Both the position numbers and the translations under genes were made by a program. Of a stretch of 64,000 nucleotides of DNA, positions 42,983 through 52,345 are shown in pieces (positions within the stretch are counted from its first letter, which is position 1; the number at the start of each line of letters is the position of its first letter). Under the pieces are notes generated by a model, which was not told the origin of the DNA, searched no databases, and was given only the letters and a program-made list of their open reading frames with translations. The DNA lies in assembly GCA_938038205.1 (NCBI GenBank), contig CALHSA010000003.1, positions 1 through 64,000 on the forward strand. The letters run 5' to 3'. This DNA comes from an uncultured bacterium. Lineage in GTDB: Bacteria; Bdellovibrionota_C; UBA2361; JANWWW01.

Positions 42983-42991
42983 TGTTAAAAT
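42983..42991 (+). promoter_or_regulatory. Extended minus-10 promoter of mnmG
   Basis: TGT followed by TAAAAT forms an extended minus-10 element ending 10 nt before the GTG of mnmG; TTAGGA (42963-42968) lies 17 bp upstream. The expected leader is about three bases. Confidence 0.45.
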
Positions 42992-43001
42992 CTTATTAAC
43001 T

Positions 43002-44825
43002 GTGAGGCGTCTGATTGTTATTGGTGGGGGACACGCGGGAATTGAGGCCTCTGCTGCTGCGGCTAGGATGGGTTGCGATGTTATTATGATAACGCTCTCG
43101 AGAAACAAGATAGGTGAAATGTCATGTAATCCGGCTATCGGTGGGGTTGGTAAAGGTCAAATTGTTAAAGAAATTGATATTCTTGGCGGTATTATGGCCC
43201 AAGCAATAGACCGAACTGGAATCCAATTTCGCAAGTTAAACTCTTCAAGAGGGTGCTCAGTGATAAGCTCGAGATCTCAGGCGGATAGATATCTGTATCA
43301 GAAATGGATGCAAAATAGGATTGAAACATACTGTAACATTAAAATTCTTGAAGATGAAGTTGAAAGCATCTGTGTAAAGAATAACAGGGTAAATGGTGTT
43401 GAAACTGTGAGAAACGGATTTATTAAAGCCGATGCTGTAGTCGTAACAACTGGAACCTTTCTTAAAGGGTTGATGCACCAAGGAGAAAAAAAAATTCAGG
43501 GAGGAAGATACTCTGAACCACCTGCAAATAACCTTAGTAACAATCTGCTTGATTTAGGTTTTGAACTAATAAGATTAAAAACTGGAACACCCCCTCGATT
43601 ATTAAAAAGTTCAATAAATTTTGATGGACTAATAAAAGTACCTCCAGATAAAACAATTGAACCATTCTCTTTTTGGAGTAGATCCGTCAATTTACCTCAG
43701 ATAGATTGCTACCTTACGGCAACAAATGATAGTGTTCATGATATAATTCTAAAAAATAGAGAGAGAAGTCCAATTTTTAATGGCCAAATTCAGGCTTGTG
43801 GTCCAAGGTATTGTCCCTCAATTGAAGATAAAGTCTTTCGTTTTAGCAACAAAACATCACATCAGATTTTTCTAGAACCGGAGGGGTTAGACTCAGATAT
43901 TATTTACCCTAATGGAATATCAACAAGTTTACCTATTGAAGTTCAAGATCAATTCATTCGTCTGATCCCGGGACTTTCAGATGTTAAAATAGTTAGATAT
44001 GGTTACGCGGTTGAGTATGATGCCATAAAACCAACCCAACTTAAACAAAGCTTAGAAGCTAAACACATCGAAGGAGTTTTTTTTGCGGGACAAATAAACG
44101 GAACATCTGGATACGAAGAAGCTGCAGGACAAGGTATTATTGCTGGCATTAACGCTGCTCTGTACCTAAAGGGGGAACCGCCTTTTGTATTAAAACGAAA
44201 TGAAGCCTATATTGCGGTTATGATAGATGATCTAACTTCATTGGGGGTCGAAGAACCATATAGGATGTTTACGAGCAGGGTAGAGTACAGGCTCTCTATC
44301 CGAGAGGATAACGCCTTTGTAAGATTAGGTGAATATGCTATTAAACTTGGACTCCTACCTGAACAAAAGAGAGTAACTCTTGAGAAAGCTCTACAGTCTT
44401 ATCACTTTTTAAAATCAAATGCAAACAAGCTAAAGGTTGATATCTCAGGTGAAAGTATGAATCTTGAAAAAGCCGCAAAACGAGCTGATATCGAATTTAA
44501 GTACGGAGAATACGCCTTTAATTTTGGGGTTGAGGAAAAAGTTTTAAGGGCTGTAGTTAATGATATCAAGCTCTCAGGATATTTGGCACGGCAGCATCGT
44601 GAAATATCATGGCTTGAGAGAGTTGAATCTATTAAGCTTCCTAAAGAATTAGATTACTCTCAAATTCCCGGGCTAAGAAGAGAGTTTGTTGAAAAACTAT
44701 CAAAAATACGACCGGAAACCTTAGGACAAGTAGCAAGGATGCCTGGAGTAACACCATCGACAATAGTAACATTGGAGTTGTATATAAAGAAAAAAAATGA
44801 GTCAAAACAAGTTAGTTATTGTTGA
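43002..44825 (+). CDS. mnmG: tRNA uridine-34 5-carboxymethylaminomethyl modification enzyme MnmG
   Basis: With MnmE, MnmG (GidA) modifies U34 of several tRNAs using FAD and methylene-THF. The 607-residue protein begins with the FAD motif IGGGHAGIEASAAAARMG and has MSCNPAIGGVGKGQIVKEID, GGRYSEPPANNL, LKTGTPPRL, GTSGYEEAAGQGIIAGINA, and MFTSRVEYRLSIREDNA with the C-terminal helical domain. The start is GTG. topA begins 29 nt before its end in another frame, so the two are linked. mnmE and rsmG are not adjacent. Confidence 0.97.
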   Translation: MRRLIVIGGGHAGIEASAAAARMGCDVIMITLSRNKIGEMSCNPAIGGVGKGQIVKEIDILGGIMAQAIDRTGIQFRKLNSSRGCSVISSRSQADRYLYQKWMQNRIETYCNIKILEDEVESICVKNNRVNGVETVRNGFIKADAVVVTTGTFLKGLMHQGEKKIQGGRYSEPPANNLSNNLLDLGFELIRLKTGTPPRLLKSSINFDGLIKVPPDKTIEPFSFWSRSVNLPQIDCYLTATNDSVHDIILKNRERSPIFNGQIQACGPRYCPSIEDKVFRFSNKTSHQIFLEPEGLDSDIIYPNGISTSLPIEVQDQFIRLIPGLSDVKIVRYGYAVEYDAIKPTQLKQSLEAKHIEGVFFAGQINGTSGYEEAAGQGIIAGINAALYLKGEPPFVLKRNEAYIAVMIDDLTSLGVEEPYRMFTSRVEYRLSIREDNAFVRLGEYAIKLGLLPEQKRVTLEKALQSYHFLKSNANKLKVDISGESMNLEKAAKRADIEFKYGEYAFNFGVEEKVLRAVVNDIKLSGYLARQHREISWLERVESIKLPKELDYSQIPGLRREFVEKLSKIRPETLGQVARMPGVTPSTIVTLELYIKKKNESKQVSYC

Positions 44826-47226
44826 AAGTCCAACAAAGGCAAAATTAATATCCTCATTTCTTCCCTCAGATTTTGAAACTGTTGCAACTTTAGGTCATAT
44901 ACGAGATCTCCCAACTAACAAGAAACAGATTCCAGAGAAGTACAAAAAAGCTGAGATGAGTGCGTTAGGAGTTTTAAGTAACTCTTTTACTCCAATTTAC
45001 GTTGTCTCGCCGGAGAAGAAGAAAGTGGTGGAAACTTTAAAACAGAAGGTCAAAAATTCAAATACATTATATATTGCGACTGACGAAGATAGAGAGGGAG
45101 AATCAATAGGTTGGCATATCATTGATGAACTAAATTTAAAAAAAGAGATAAAAAGGTTAACTTTTCACGAAATATCAAAAGCCGCAATACTGAATGCTTT
45201 AAAGTCTCCTCGAGAGATTGATTTAAGCTTAGTAAAAGCTCAAGAGGCTAGAAGAGTTTTAGATAGATTGTATGGATACTTAATAAGCCCAATTTTATGG
45301 AAAAAAATAAGTAAAGGATTGAGTGCCGGAAGAGTTCAGAGTGTAGCTCTAAGATTACTTGTTGAAAGAGAGGAGGAGAGGCTAAAGTTTAAATCTGCTA
45401 GCTACTGGTCGTTATCAGTTGAGTTTCAGAAAGATGGTATCACTTTTTCTGCAAAGCTAGACAAAATAAATGGTCAGAATGTGGCTTCTAGTAAGGATTT
45501 CAACCCGGAAACAGGAAAGCTTGAAACAAATGCTATTCTACTCACGGAAGATCAGGTAAATCATATTCTTGAGGAGATTAAAAGCTTCACTCCAAGGGTT
45601 ACCTGGATTGACTCTAGAGATGTTACGTTAAAAAGTCCTTCCCCATATATAACTAGCTCTCTTCAGCAAGAAGCTAATAGAAAGTTTGGATTTTCTCCAA
45701 AGTACACTATGAATTTAGCTCAAAAACTTTATGAGAATGGTTATATAACATACATGCGGACCGATTCAGTTAATCTGTCTCAAGAGGCAATTAAGGTAAT
45801 TAGAGATTTAATTCTCTCAAATTTTGGAAACGAGTATTTGCCCGAATCCCCCAAAAAATACAAAAGTTCAGTTAAAAATGCTCAAGAGGCTCATGAAGCA
45901 ATTAGACCAGTTTTCTCTCAGGAATTATCAGTAGGGGAGATAGAAAAAAAATTGGGGAAAGACGCTTCAAAACTTTTTGATTTAATATTTAAAAGAACTC
46001 TCGCCAGTCAAATGGTTGATGCAGTAGCTCGAAGAACCTCTATAAAAATATCCGCAGGACCATACGAATTTCGAGCTTCAGGAAAAGTCATATCTTTTCC
46101 TGGTTACTTAAAAATATTTGATTCAGATTTAAATGAAGAAATTCTTCCAGACTTAAAAATAGATGAATCTCTGATGGTTAAAGATTTTAAAAGCAGCATG
46201 AAAACAACAAATCCTCCTTCAAGATTCACAGAGGGTGCATTGGTTCGTGAGCTTGAAAAAAGGGGTATTGGTCGACCATCAACTTGGGCATCAATTGTAG
46301 ATCTAGTTACACGTAAGGAATATGCATTTAAAAAGAACGGTTTCCTTATACCAACTTTTTTATCTTTTGTAATTGTTAGACTGCTTAGAGAGTATTTTCC
46401 AGAATTAATAGACTATGAGTTTACAGCTAGAATGGAGGATCAGCTAGATAAAATAGCAAAAGGTGAAGTAAGTTACGAGAGTTTTTTAAATGAGTTTTAT
46501 TATGGCTCTTCAGAAATGCCAGGATTAAGGGAACTGATTGATGAAAGATTTCCAAAAATTGACTCAAGAAAAATCTGTACAATCCCCATAGCTCAAGATG
46601 TCGACAAGCAATTTTATGTTAGAGTTGGTAAAAACTCAGTATCTTTAACTGATGGTGAGAGATATGCAGGAATATCTCTAAACACTGCCCCGGATGAATT
46701 AAAGCCTGAGGTATGTAAAGCCATCCTTTTTGGTGAAGGAATCTCAGATCAGGAAGGTAAATTAATATCTGAAAAATATGGAAAGTATGGAAGGTACTTA
46801 GAAATCAAAGAGGGAGAAACTACGAAAAGAATTTCTTTACAATGGCTTGGGAATAAAGTTTTAGATGATCAAACCAAGAATATAATCTCACAACTGCCAA
46901 AAAGTCTTGGATACTCTGAGTATTTTAAATCTGATATTACTTTGAATGTTGGTCAGTACGGTCCATATTTAGCCGTTAACAATACATTTAAAAGCATCCC
47001 AGTTGAGAAAATATCCACAATAAATTTACAAGAGGCAGAGGTGATTTTAAAGCAGGTAGAGGCAAATACTAGAGTTCTTGGAGTGGATAGCCAAGGAGAG
47101 GCAGTTATAGTTAAAAAAGGCCGATTTGGATTTTATCTAAAAAAAGGTACAAAAAAGGTTAAAATAAAAGATCCTAATCTTGATTTCGAAAAAGCTTTGA
47201 GCATTTTAGAAACATCCTCTAATTAG
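44797..47226 (+). CDS. topA: DNA topoisomerase I (type IA)
   Basis: Relaxes negative supercoils through a covalent 5'-phosphotyrosine. The 809-residue protein has the Toprim motifs IVESPTKAKL and ATDEDREGE and the active-site YITYMRTDS with Tyr319. The C-terminal ~220 residues hold topoisomerase C-terminal repeats (KYGKYGRYLEIKEGE, then GQYGPYLAVN, then GRFGFYLKKGTKKVKI) instead of the Cys4 zinc fingers of the E. coli enzyme; no CxxC pairs are seen there. Its stop overlaps the stop of the convergent PH-domain gene. Confidence 0.97.
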   Translation: MSQNKLVIVESPTKAKLISSFLPSDFETVATLGHIRDLPTNKKQIPEKYKKAEMSALGVLSNSFTPIYVVSPEKKKVVETLKQKVKNSNTLYIATDEDREGESIGWHIIDELNLKKEIKRLTFHEISKAAILNALKSPREIDLSLVKAQEARRVLDRLYGYLISPILWKKISKGLSAGRVQSVALRLLVEREEERLKFKSASYWSLSVEFQKDGITFSAKLDKINGQNVASSKDFNPETGKLETNAILLTEDQVNHILEEIKSFTPRVTWIDSRDVTLKSPSPYITSSLQQEANRKFGFSPKYTMNLAQKLYENGYITYMRTDSVNLSQEAIKVIRDLILSNFGNEYLPESPKKYKSSVKNAQEAHEAIRPVFSQELSVGEIEKKLGKDASKLFDLIFKRTLASQMVDAVARRTSIKISAGPYEFRASGKVISFPGYLKIFDSDLNEEILPDLKIDESLMVKDFKSSMKTTNPPSRFTEGALVRELEKRGIGRPSTWASIVDLVTRKEYAFKKNGFLIPTFLSFVIVRLLREYFPELIDYEFTARMEDQLDKIAKGEVSYESFLNEFYYGSSEMPGLRELIDERFPKIDSRKICTIPIAQDVDKQFYVRVGKNSVSLTDGERYAGISLNTAPDELKPEVCKAILFGEGISDQEGKLISEKYGKYGRYLEIKEGETTKRISLQWLGNKVLDDQTKNIISQLPKSLGYSEYFKSDITLNVGQYGPYLAVNNTFKSIPVEKISTINLQEAEVILKQVEANTRVLGVDSQGEAVIVKKGRFGFYLKKGTKKVKIKDPNLDFEKALSILETSSN

Positions 47227-47765
47227 CTTTGTTTGAATTGTTTAACAAACTTAATCATCTCCTCCTCTGAGACCTCTTTAACTTTTAGTAAATAAATTAT
47301 TTCCTCAAAAAAAATAACCATAGATTCCAGGTCATCTACAAATGAGAAAACTATATCACCTAGGGACGATGAAGATGGAATAAAAACTATCGATCCAACA
47401 CCTAACAGTCTACCAAAAATAGCAGGCCAAAGAGATTTGATTTTAGCTACTTCCTGCCAAAATAAACTTCTTAGCTTAGTTGGTCCAAAGAGTGTTCTCT
47501 CTTCCCTAATAATTCTTCTTGATGTAACAATGAGCCTCAAAGATGAGTGCTTTTTGTAAATCCCGATAAAAATTAAGTTCGATAAAATAAGACCAACGAT
47601 TGGACCATATTTGGATGGAGCTACAGGTTCTAAAACACCACTATATATCAATAAAGCTATCAAGGTACCAATTAAGATTGCCTTCACAGCTCCCAAAACC
47701 AAAAACCATTTACTCATCCTAACCTCTAATAGTGGCACCTCCCCGCTCTGGAAAATTTTACCCAT
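47223..47765 (-). CDS. Membrane protein with bacterial PH domain
   Basis: A 180-residue protein with two membrane helices (~24-45 and ~55-70) followed by a bacterial PH-like (DUF304) domain: LRLIVTSRRIIREERTLFG, then a strand pattern GSIVFIPSSS. These proteins are common but their ligand is mostly unknown. It is downstream of coxD on the same strand with a 27-bp gap, so may belong to the oxidase transcript. Confidence 0.7.
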   Translation of the reverse strand: MGKIFQSGEVPLLEVRMSKWFLVLGAVKAILIGTLIALLIYSGVLEPVAPSKYGPIVGLILSNLIFIGIYKKHSSLRLIVTSRRIIREERTLFGPTKLRSLFWQEVAKIKSLWPAIFGRLLGVGSIVFIPSSSSLGDIVFSFVDDLESMVIFFEEIIYLLKVKEVSEEEMIKFVKQFKQS

Positions 47766-47792
47766 AAAAAAGAATTCTTATTAAATATTTCT

Positions 47793-48122
47793 TTAAGATA
47801 AGTTTACCTCAGGAGATGGATCTATTCGAAGTGGATTATCAATAAAAACACCTGCAATCATTAAAATTAATAGTGAGACTGGAAGGATAAAATATACTAA
47901 AATCCACGGACCCTCAAATTTTAGATGCATAAAATACATTAAAACTAAACTAGCTTTGATCGTAGCGATTGAAAGCGCTATCAAAATATTAACCTTACCA
48001 AAGTCCACAATATGACCGGAGACTCTGGGGGATAAAATAACTGTAATTATAGTTAAAAAAACTAACACAGCAAAAACTTTCCAAAAGACTCGTGGATGAA
48101 TTACATGACCTAACTCAGCCAT
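47793..48122 (-). CDS. coxD: Cytochrome c oxidase subunit IV (CoxD-like)
   Basis: A 109-residue protein with three membrane helices and the short N-terminal HVIHPRVFWKVFAVL block plus FLTIITV and SLVLMYFMHLKFEG, the signature of prokaryotic caa3/ba3-type subunit IV. It is a small stabilising subunit of the terminal oxidase, placed 2 bp after coxC. Confidence 0.88.
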   Translation of the reverse strand: MAELGHVIHPRVFWKVFAVLVFLTIITVILSPRVSGHIVDFGKVNILIALSIATIKASLVLMYFMHLKFEGPWILVYFILPVSLLILMIAGVFIDNPLRIDPSPEVNLS

Positions 48123-48124
48123 AC

Positions 48125-48787
48125 TTAATCAATTAAATACAATAACGGAAATAAAAAAATCCATATTAAATCGACCAAGTGCCAATACAGAGCAGCCAAT
48201 TCAACAGGTGTGTAATACTTTTCTGAAAACCTTTCCCTTCTAGCCAAAAATATAACCCAGAGTAAAACACCCATACCTATTAAGACATGGAGAGCATGTA
48301 AACCAGTCATTACGTAATAAAGTCCAAAATAGTTTTTATACTGAGTAGAGAACTCCGCCGAGTTCCAAAGTTCAGTGCCAGGAAAATAACCATGACGATA
48401 CTTCGCTGAATATTCAAAGTATTTGATAACCAGAAAGGCTAGACCGCAAATGAAAGATACCGTGAAATTCTTTACTACCCCCTGATTATCATTTATCTGA
48501 GCCTTATAAACGGCTATCGCGGCTGTACAACTACTAAAAAGCAAAATCAAAGTATTCAAGCCACCTAATTTCCAATCAAGTTTAGTTGCTGCATGTTGAA
48601 AACTCTCAAAATATGCCCAGTTATAAATTGCAAACGCCGTAAACAAAACAGAAAATAACAAAATCTCAGTAGCTAAAAATAACCACATTCCGAATTTTGC
48701 AGCATGATATGCGTTTATAGGATCAATATGGTGATATACTGGAGGAGCTCCCCTTCCTCCTACCTTTGAGTAAACACTCTCAGCCAC
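48125..48787 (-). CDS. coxC: Cytochrome c oxidase subunit III
   Basis: A 220-residue protein with five predicted membrane helices. It has KFGMWLFLATEILLFSVLF, the FEYSAKYRHGYFPG loop, and GLHALHVLIGM near the end, all typical of subunit III of caa3-type enzymes. GTG start with a strong GGAGG just before it; its start lies 8 nt inside coxA. Confidence 0.96.
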   Translation of the reverse strand: MAESVYSKVGGRGAPPVYHHIDPINAYHAAKFGMWLFLATEILLFSVLFTAFAIYNWAYFESFQHAATKLDWKLGGLNTLILLFSSCTAAIAVYKAQINDNQGVVKNFTVSFICGLAFLVIKYFEYSAKYRHGYFPGTELWNSAEFSTQYKNYFGLYYVMTGLHALHVLIGMGVLLWVIFLARRERFSEKYYTPVELAALYWHLVDLIWIFLFPLLYLID

Positions 48788-50498
48788 TTACACCTCCTTT
48801 TAAACCAAGATCTTCAAGTGGCTTTCCATAATCATACCTTCCAACTGTCACAATCGGCGTATTAATAAAGTTGTCATGAGGCGGAGGACTAGGAGCTTGC
48901 CACTCTAACCCTAACGCTTTGTAAGGATTTGCCGGGGCTTTCTCTTTCGAAAAAACCCAACTTAACGCAAGATTCAATAAAGCCAAAGTATATCCAATAG
49001 CATTGAAAAACATTCCTATAGTCGATAGACGATGCATTGGCTCAAATTCTGGTATGTAGAAGGCATAACGTCTAGGCATACCCTGAACTCCTAAAATAAA
49101 CTGAGGCAGAAAAGTAACATTGAAGCCTATAAAAATTAACCAAAAAGCAAAAATTGCTAATTTTTTGTTGTACATTTTACCCGTAATTTTTGGAAACCAA
49201 AGATGTAACCCCGCGATTAAACCAATTACAGCTCCTCCTTGAATTGTATAGTGGAAATGAGCAACTACAAAATACGTATCATGATAAAAAATATCTAACC
49301 CCAAAGTCGCTAAAAATATACCCGTTGTGCCAGCAATCATAAATAGGAATACAAAAGCCATAGCATATAACATAGGGGCTTCAAAAGATATTGCTCCCTT
49401 GTACATAGTGCTAACCCAATTAAAAACCTTTATTGCAGTTGGAATAGCTACTCCAAAAGTTGTCGCTGAGAAGAAAGCCTGACTAAATGGACTCATTCCT
49501 GCCGTGTACATGTGGTGAGCCCAAACAATAAACGATACCGCAGCGATACCTACTGAGGAGAATACTACTGCTGAATAACCAAAAATAGGTTTTCTGGAGA
49601 AAATAGGAATAATTTCTCCAATAATTCCAAATGCAGGGAGTACCATTATGTACACAACGGGGTGACTATAAAACCAAAAAAAGTGTTGATACAGAATAGG
49701 ATCACCCCCTTTTTCTGGGTCAAATATCCCAACACCTAAAACTTTTTCAGCTATTAGTAATAACAAAGTTATACCAACAACCGGAGTTGCAAGGACCTGA
49801 ATAATACTAGTTGCATATAGTGACCAAACAAAAACCGGTAGCTTAAACCATGTCAAACCTGGAGCTCTTAATCTATGAATGGTAACTATAAAATTTAACC
49901 CAGTTAGAATTGAAGAAAATCCAAGAACAAAAGCTGCAAACGTCATAATTATGGTCCCCCACCCTGATCCAGCTCCAGTGCTTGTAGAGTATGGTGTGTA
50001 GAATGTCCAACCAGTATCAAGTGGCATCCATGTTCCAATAGCCGATCCTTTTATCTTGCTAACAAGCCAAACTGGATCTAGTAGACCAATAAAACCTATA
50101 AGAGCTCCTAATAGGTATATCCAGAAACTAAATAGGTTAAGCCTTGGAAATGCAACATCTTTGGCTCCAATCATTAATGGCAATAAAAAGTTACCTAAAA
50201 CAGCTGGAATACCTGGAACAATGAATAAAAAGATCATCAAAACCCCATGCAAAGTAAACAGCACGTTATACATATCTGGGGATAAAAGCTTGGAGTCTGA
50301 GCTCCAAAGATGAAGCCTTATGAGTACAGCTGCTAAACCTCCAACTAAAAAGAAAAGAATCATAGCTCCAAGATAAAGTAATGCTATTCGCTTGTGATCA
50401 ATTGTAAAAAGCCAACTCTTTAATCCCTTCTCACAATTCAAATAATTGTTCTTTTCTAAGTGACCTTTCTCATCAACTTGGTAATCAGCGGCTCCCAT
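48780..50498 (-). CDS. coxA: Cytochrome c oxidase subunit I
   Basis: Catalytic heme-copper subunit. The 572-residue protein has twelve or so membrane helices with the key ligands: TLHGVLMIF (heme a His), FWFYSHPVVYIMVLP (CuB His and cross-linked Tyr), WAHHMYTAGM (CuB His pair) and VVAHFHYTIQGG (heme a3 and a His). The YSHPVVYI motif marks a type A oxidase with the K-channel Glu/Tyr region. It is flanked by coxB and coxC in the usual order and pumps protons while reducing O2. Confidence 0.98.
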   Translation of the reverse strand: MGAADYQVDEKGHLEKNNYLNCEKGLKSWLFTIDHKRIALLYLGAMILFFLVGGLAAVLIRLHLWSSDSKLLSPDMYNVLFTLHGVLMIFLFIVPGIPAVLGNFLLPLMIGAKDVAFPRLNLFSFWIYLLGALIGFIGLLDPVWLVSKIKGSAIGTWMPLDTGWTFYTPYSTSTGAGSGWGTIIMTFAAFVLGFSSILTGLNFIVTIHRLRAPGLTWFKLPVFVWSLYATSIIQVLATPVVGITLLLLIAEKVLGVGIFDPEKGGDPILYQHFFWFYSHPVVYIMVLPAFGIIGEIIPIFSRKPIFGYSAVVFSSVGIAAVSFIVWAHHMYTAGMSPFSQAFFSATTFGVAIPTAIKVFNWVSTMYKGAISFEAPMLYAMAFVFLFMIAGTTGIFLATLGLDIFYHDTYFVVAHFHYTIQGGAVIGLIAGLHLWFPKITGKMYNKKLAIFAFWLIFIGFNVTFLPQFILGVQGMPRRYAFYIPEFEPMHRLSTIGMFFNAIGYTLALLNLALSWVFSKEKAPANPYKALGLEWQAPSPPPHDNFINTPIVTVGRYDYGKPLEDLGLKGGVSG

Positions 50499-50538
50499 CT
50501 AACTCTATTCTAAAAACATTTGCCTAATTTAAAAACTA

Positions 50539-51834
50539 TCATTTTAAACTCTTTAAGAATTCAATGATGTCATTAATTTGTTCTTCGCTAAGCTGACCCT
50601 GATATGAGGGCATGGCAGGCAAATAACCTTTAACAATTCGCTTATTGGGCTCATATATAGATTCCCTAACATACTCTTCATCAACTTTGCCTGTTGAATC
50701 ATCTGTAAACTCCCTAGTAGAGCCCCAAGCACCCTTGAAAGATGGCCCAACTAGCTGGGAACCATCCAAAGAGTGGCAAGCTACACACCCTTTTTGTTGA
50801 ACCAATCTAGCCCCCCTTTGTTCGGGTTGTAACAGAGCATCATCTTCAGGAACTTTATCCTCATCCAAAAGTATTGATACCAATTCCTCACCCTGATCTT
50901 TTCCGAAAGTAACTTCTTTGATAAAGGATAGCAAACCAAGATACTCTTCATCCTTAAGCGAGTAAGCTGGCATGGCAGGAGGATAACCAGCAACTAACTT
51001 TTTCAAAGGATACTGAATGCTCTCAAGAATGTAAGCATCATCAGCAACTACAATGGAACCATCACTTAACTCCCTTTCACTACCATACAAACCTTTGAAT
51101 GAAGGACCAACAAGTCTTGACCCATCAAGTGAGTGACAAGCATTACAGCCCAACTCAGAATAAAGCTTTTTTCCTAATTCTGCAGAGGGGCCTTCATCGG
51201 TTTCAACATAGTTGACCCAAACATCAAATTCCTCTTGAGATACAACCCGTAATTTCGCCATCATAGTTGAGTGCTGAGTTCCACAATACTCAGTGCAGAA
51301 TATTGGATATTCGCCAATCCTAGTTGGTGTAAAAGTCATATACTTGTAACTTCCAGGCACAGCATCTTGCTTAACTCTAACTGCTGGGATAAACAGACTG
51401 TGAATCACGTCCTTCGATGTGAGTATAAGTTTAACAGGCTTGTTAACTGGAACAACTAAAACTGCATCTTTTCCTGAACTTTTCTTACCGGTTTCATACC
51501 TAAACTCCCACGCCCATTTCCACGAGTTAACAAAAACTGTTATATGATCTGAGTCAACAGCAAACATTTTTTCTCTCAGAACTATTCCCCACCACGCTAT
51601 AAAGATAACAACAACAGTTGGTATAGCGGTCCAAATTATTTCAAGAATATGATTGCCATAAATTCGAGGCGTCTTATCCAAATCTTCATTCGATCTCCTT
51701 CGATATCGAAACGCAAAGTATAGCATTACACCTACGATTGCAACTGTGAAAAAAGCTGAAGCTATGAAAAGTACAAGGTTTAAAAAATCAAAATCGCTGG
51801 CTATCGTCGATGCTTTCTCAGGTACTATTTTCAT
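50539..51834 (-). CDS. coxB: Cytochrome c oxidase subunit II with two C-terminal cytochrome c domains
   Basis: 431 residues. Two N-terminal membrane helices (~20-42 and ~63-84) precede the CuA cupredoxin domain with ligands H145, C180, C184, H188 and M191 (FCTEYCGTQHSTM). Two cytochrome c domains follow: CNACH at 230-234 with likely axial M288, and CVACH at 350-354 with M408. Both intervals are exactly 120 residues and the domains share LVGPSFKG and PAMP, so they arose by tandem duplication. Most caa3 CoxB proteins have one such domain. A GGGG-type ribosome binding site precedes the ATG, which overlaps the upstream gene. Confidence 0.96.
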   Translation of the reverse strand: MKIVPEKASTIASDFDFLNLVLFIASAFFTVAIVGVMLYFAFRYRRRSNEDLDKTPRIYGNHILEIIWTAIPTVVVIFIAWWGIVLREKMFAVDSDHITVFVNSWKWAWEFRYETGKKSSGKDAVLVVPVNKPVKLILTSKDVIHSLFIPAVRVKQDAVPGSYKYMTFTPTRIGEYPIFCTEYCGTQHSTMMAKLRVVSQEEFDVWVNYVETDEGPSAELGKKLYSELGCNACHSLDGSRLVGPSFKGLYGSERELSDGSIVVADDAYILESIQYPLKKLVAGYPPAMPAYSLKDEEYLGLLSFIKEVTFGKDQGEELVSILLDEDKVPEDDALLQPEQRGARLVQQKGCVACHSLDGSQLVGPSFKGAWGSTREFTDDSTGKVDEEYVRESIYEPNKRIVKGYLPAMPSYQGQLSEEQINDIIEFLKSLK

Positions 51835-52345
51835 TCTTACCCCAAAAAAAACTTAAATAAAGAGTCAACGCTAACATCACAAACAATACAATAAAATAAA
51901 AAGTTTTAAAAGATTTGTCTTTTACACCCTCGACAAATTTAGATTCACAATTTACTTCATTTGGGTTAGGAAAATTACTAGTGTTACAAAAAAGATAAAG
52001 CTCCTTAAAAGAGACACAACCCAAAGCATTTTCAAATCCAAATTCTTCAGTTTTGTATTTTGTAACTACAACTGGAGATATTACTCCATTAAATTTAATA
52101 GGTTGTTTTGTAAAAAACAGAGCTGAATTATGTTTTTTTAATGCTTGAAGCAGTCTTTGATTAATCAATTCATCTGGATTCTCATCTTTTATAAAAACTT
52201 GCACATGGTAATTACACTTTTTAGCAACCTCTGAAAGATATCTCAAAGCTTTAGTTGCACCTGGCCATTCAAAATCAATACCAACATTCAAATATAACTT
52301 TTGTTCAGCAAGGATTTGTAAGGTTAAGAGTAAAAATACAATCAC
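51818..52345 (-). CDS. Unknown membrane-anchored periplasmic protein upstream of coxB
   Basis: A 175-residue protein with an N-terminal signal sequence (~1-13), a soluble middle region with three or four Cys, and one C-terminal membrane helix (~148-168), so it probably faces the periplasm. It overlaps glmU by 4 nt and coxB by 17 nt. No known oxidase assembly factor (Cox11, Sco) matches; the CxxxC of Sco is missing. A role in the oxidase is an inference from position only. Confidence 0.55.
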   Translation of the reverse strand: MIVFLLLTLQILAEQKLYLNVGIDFEWPGATKALRYLSEVAKKCNYHVQVFIKDENPDELINQRLLQALKKHNSALFFTKQPIKFNGVISPVVVTKYKTEEFGFENALGCVSFKELYLFCNTSNFPNPNEVNCESKFVEGVKDKSFKTFYFIVLFVMLALTLYLSFFWGKNENST

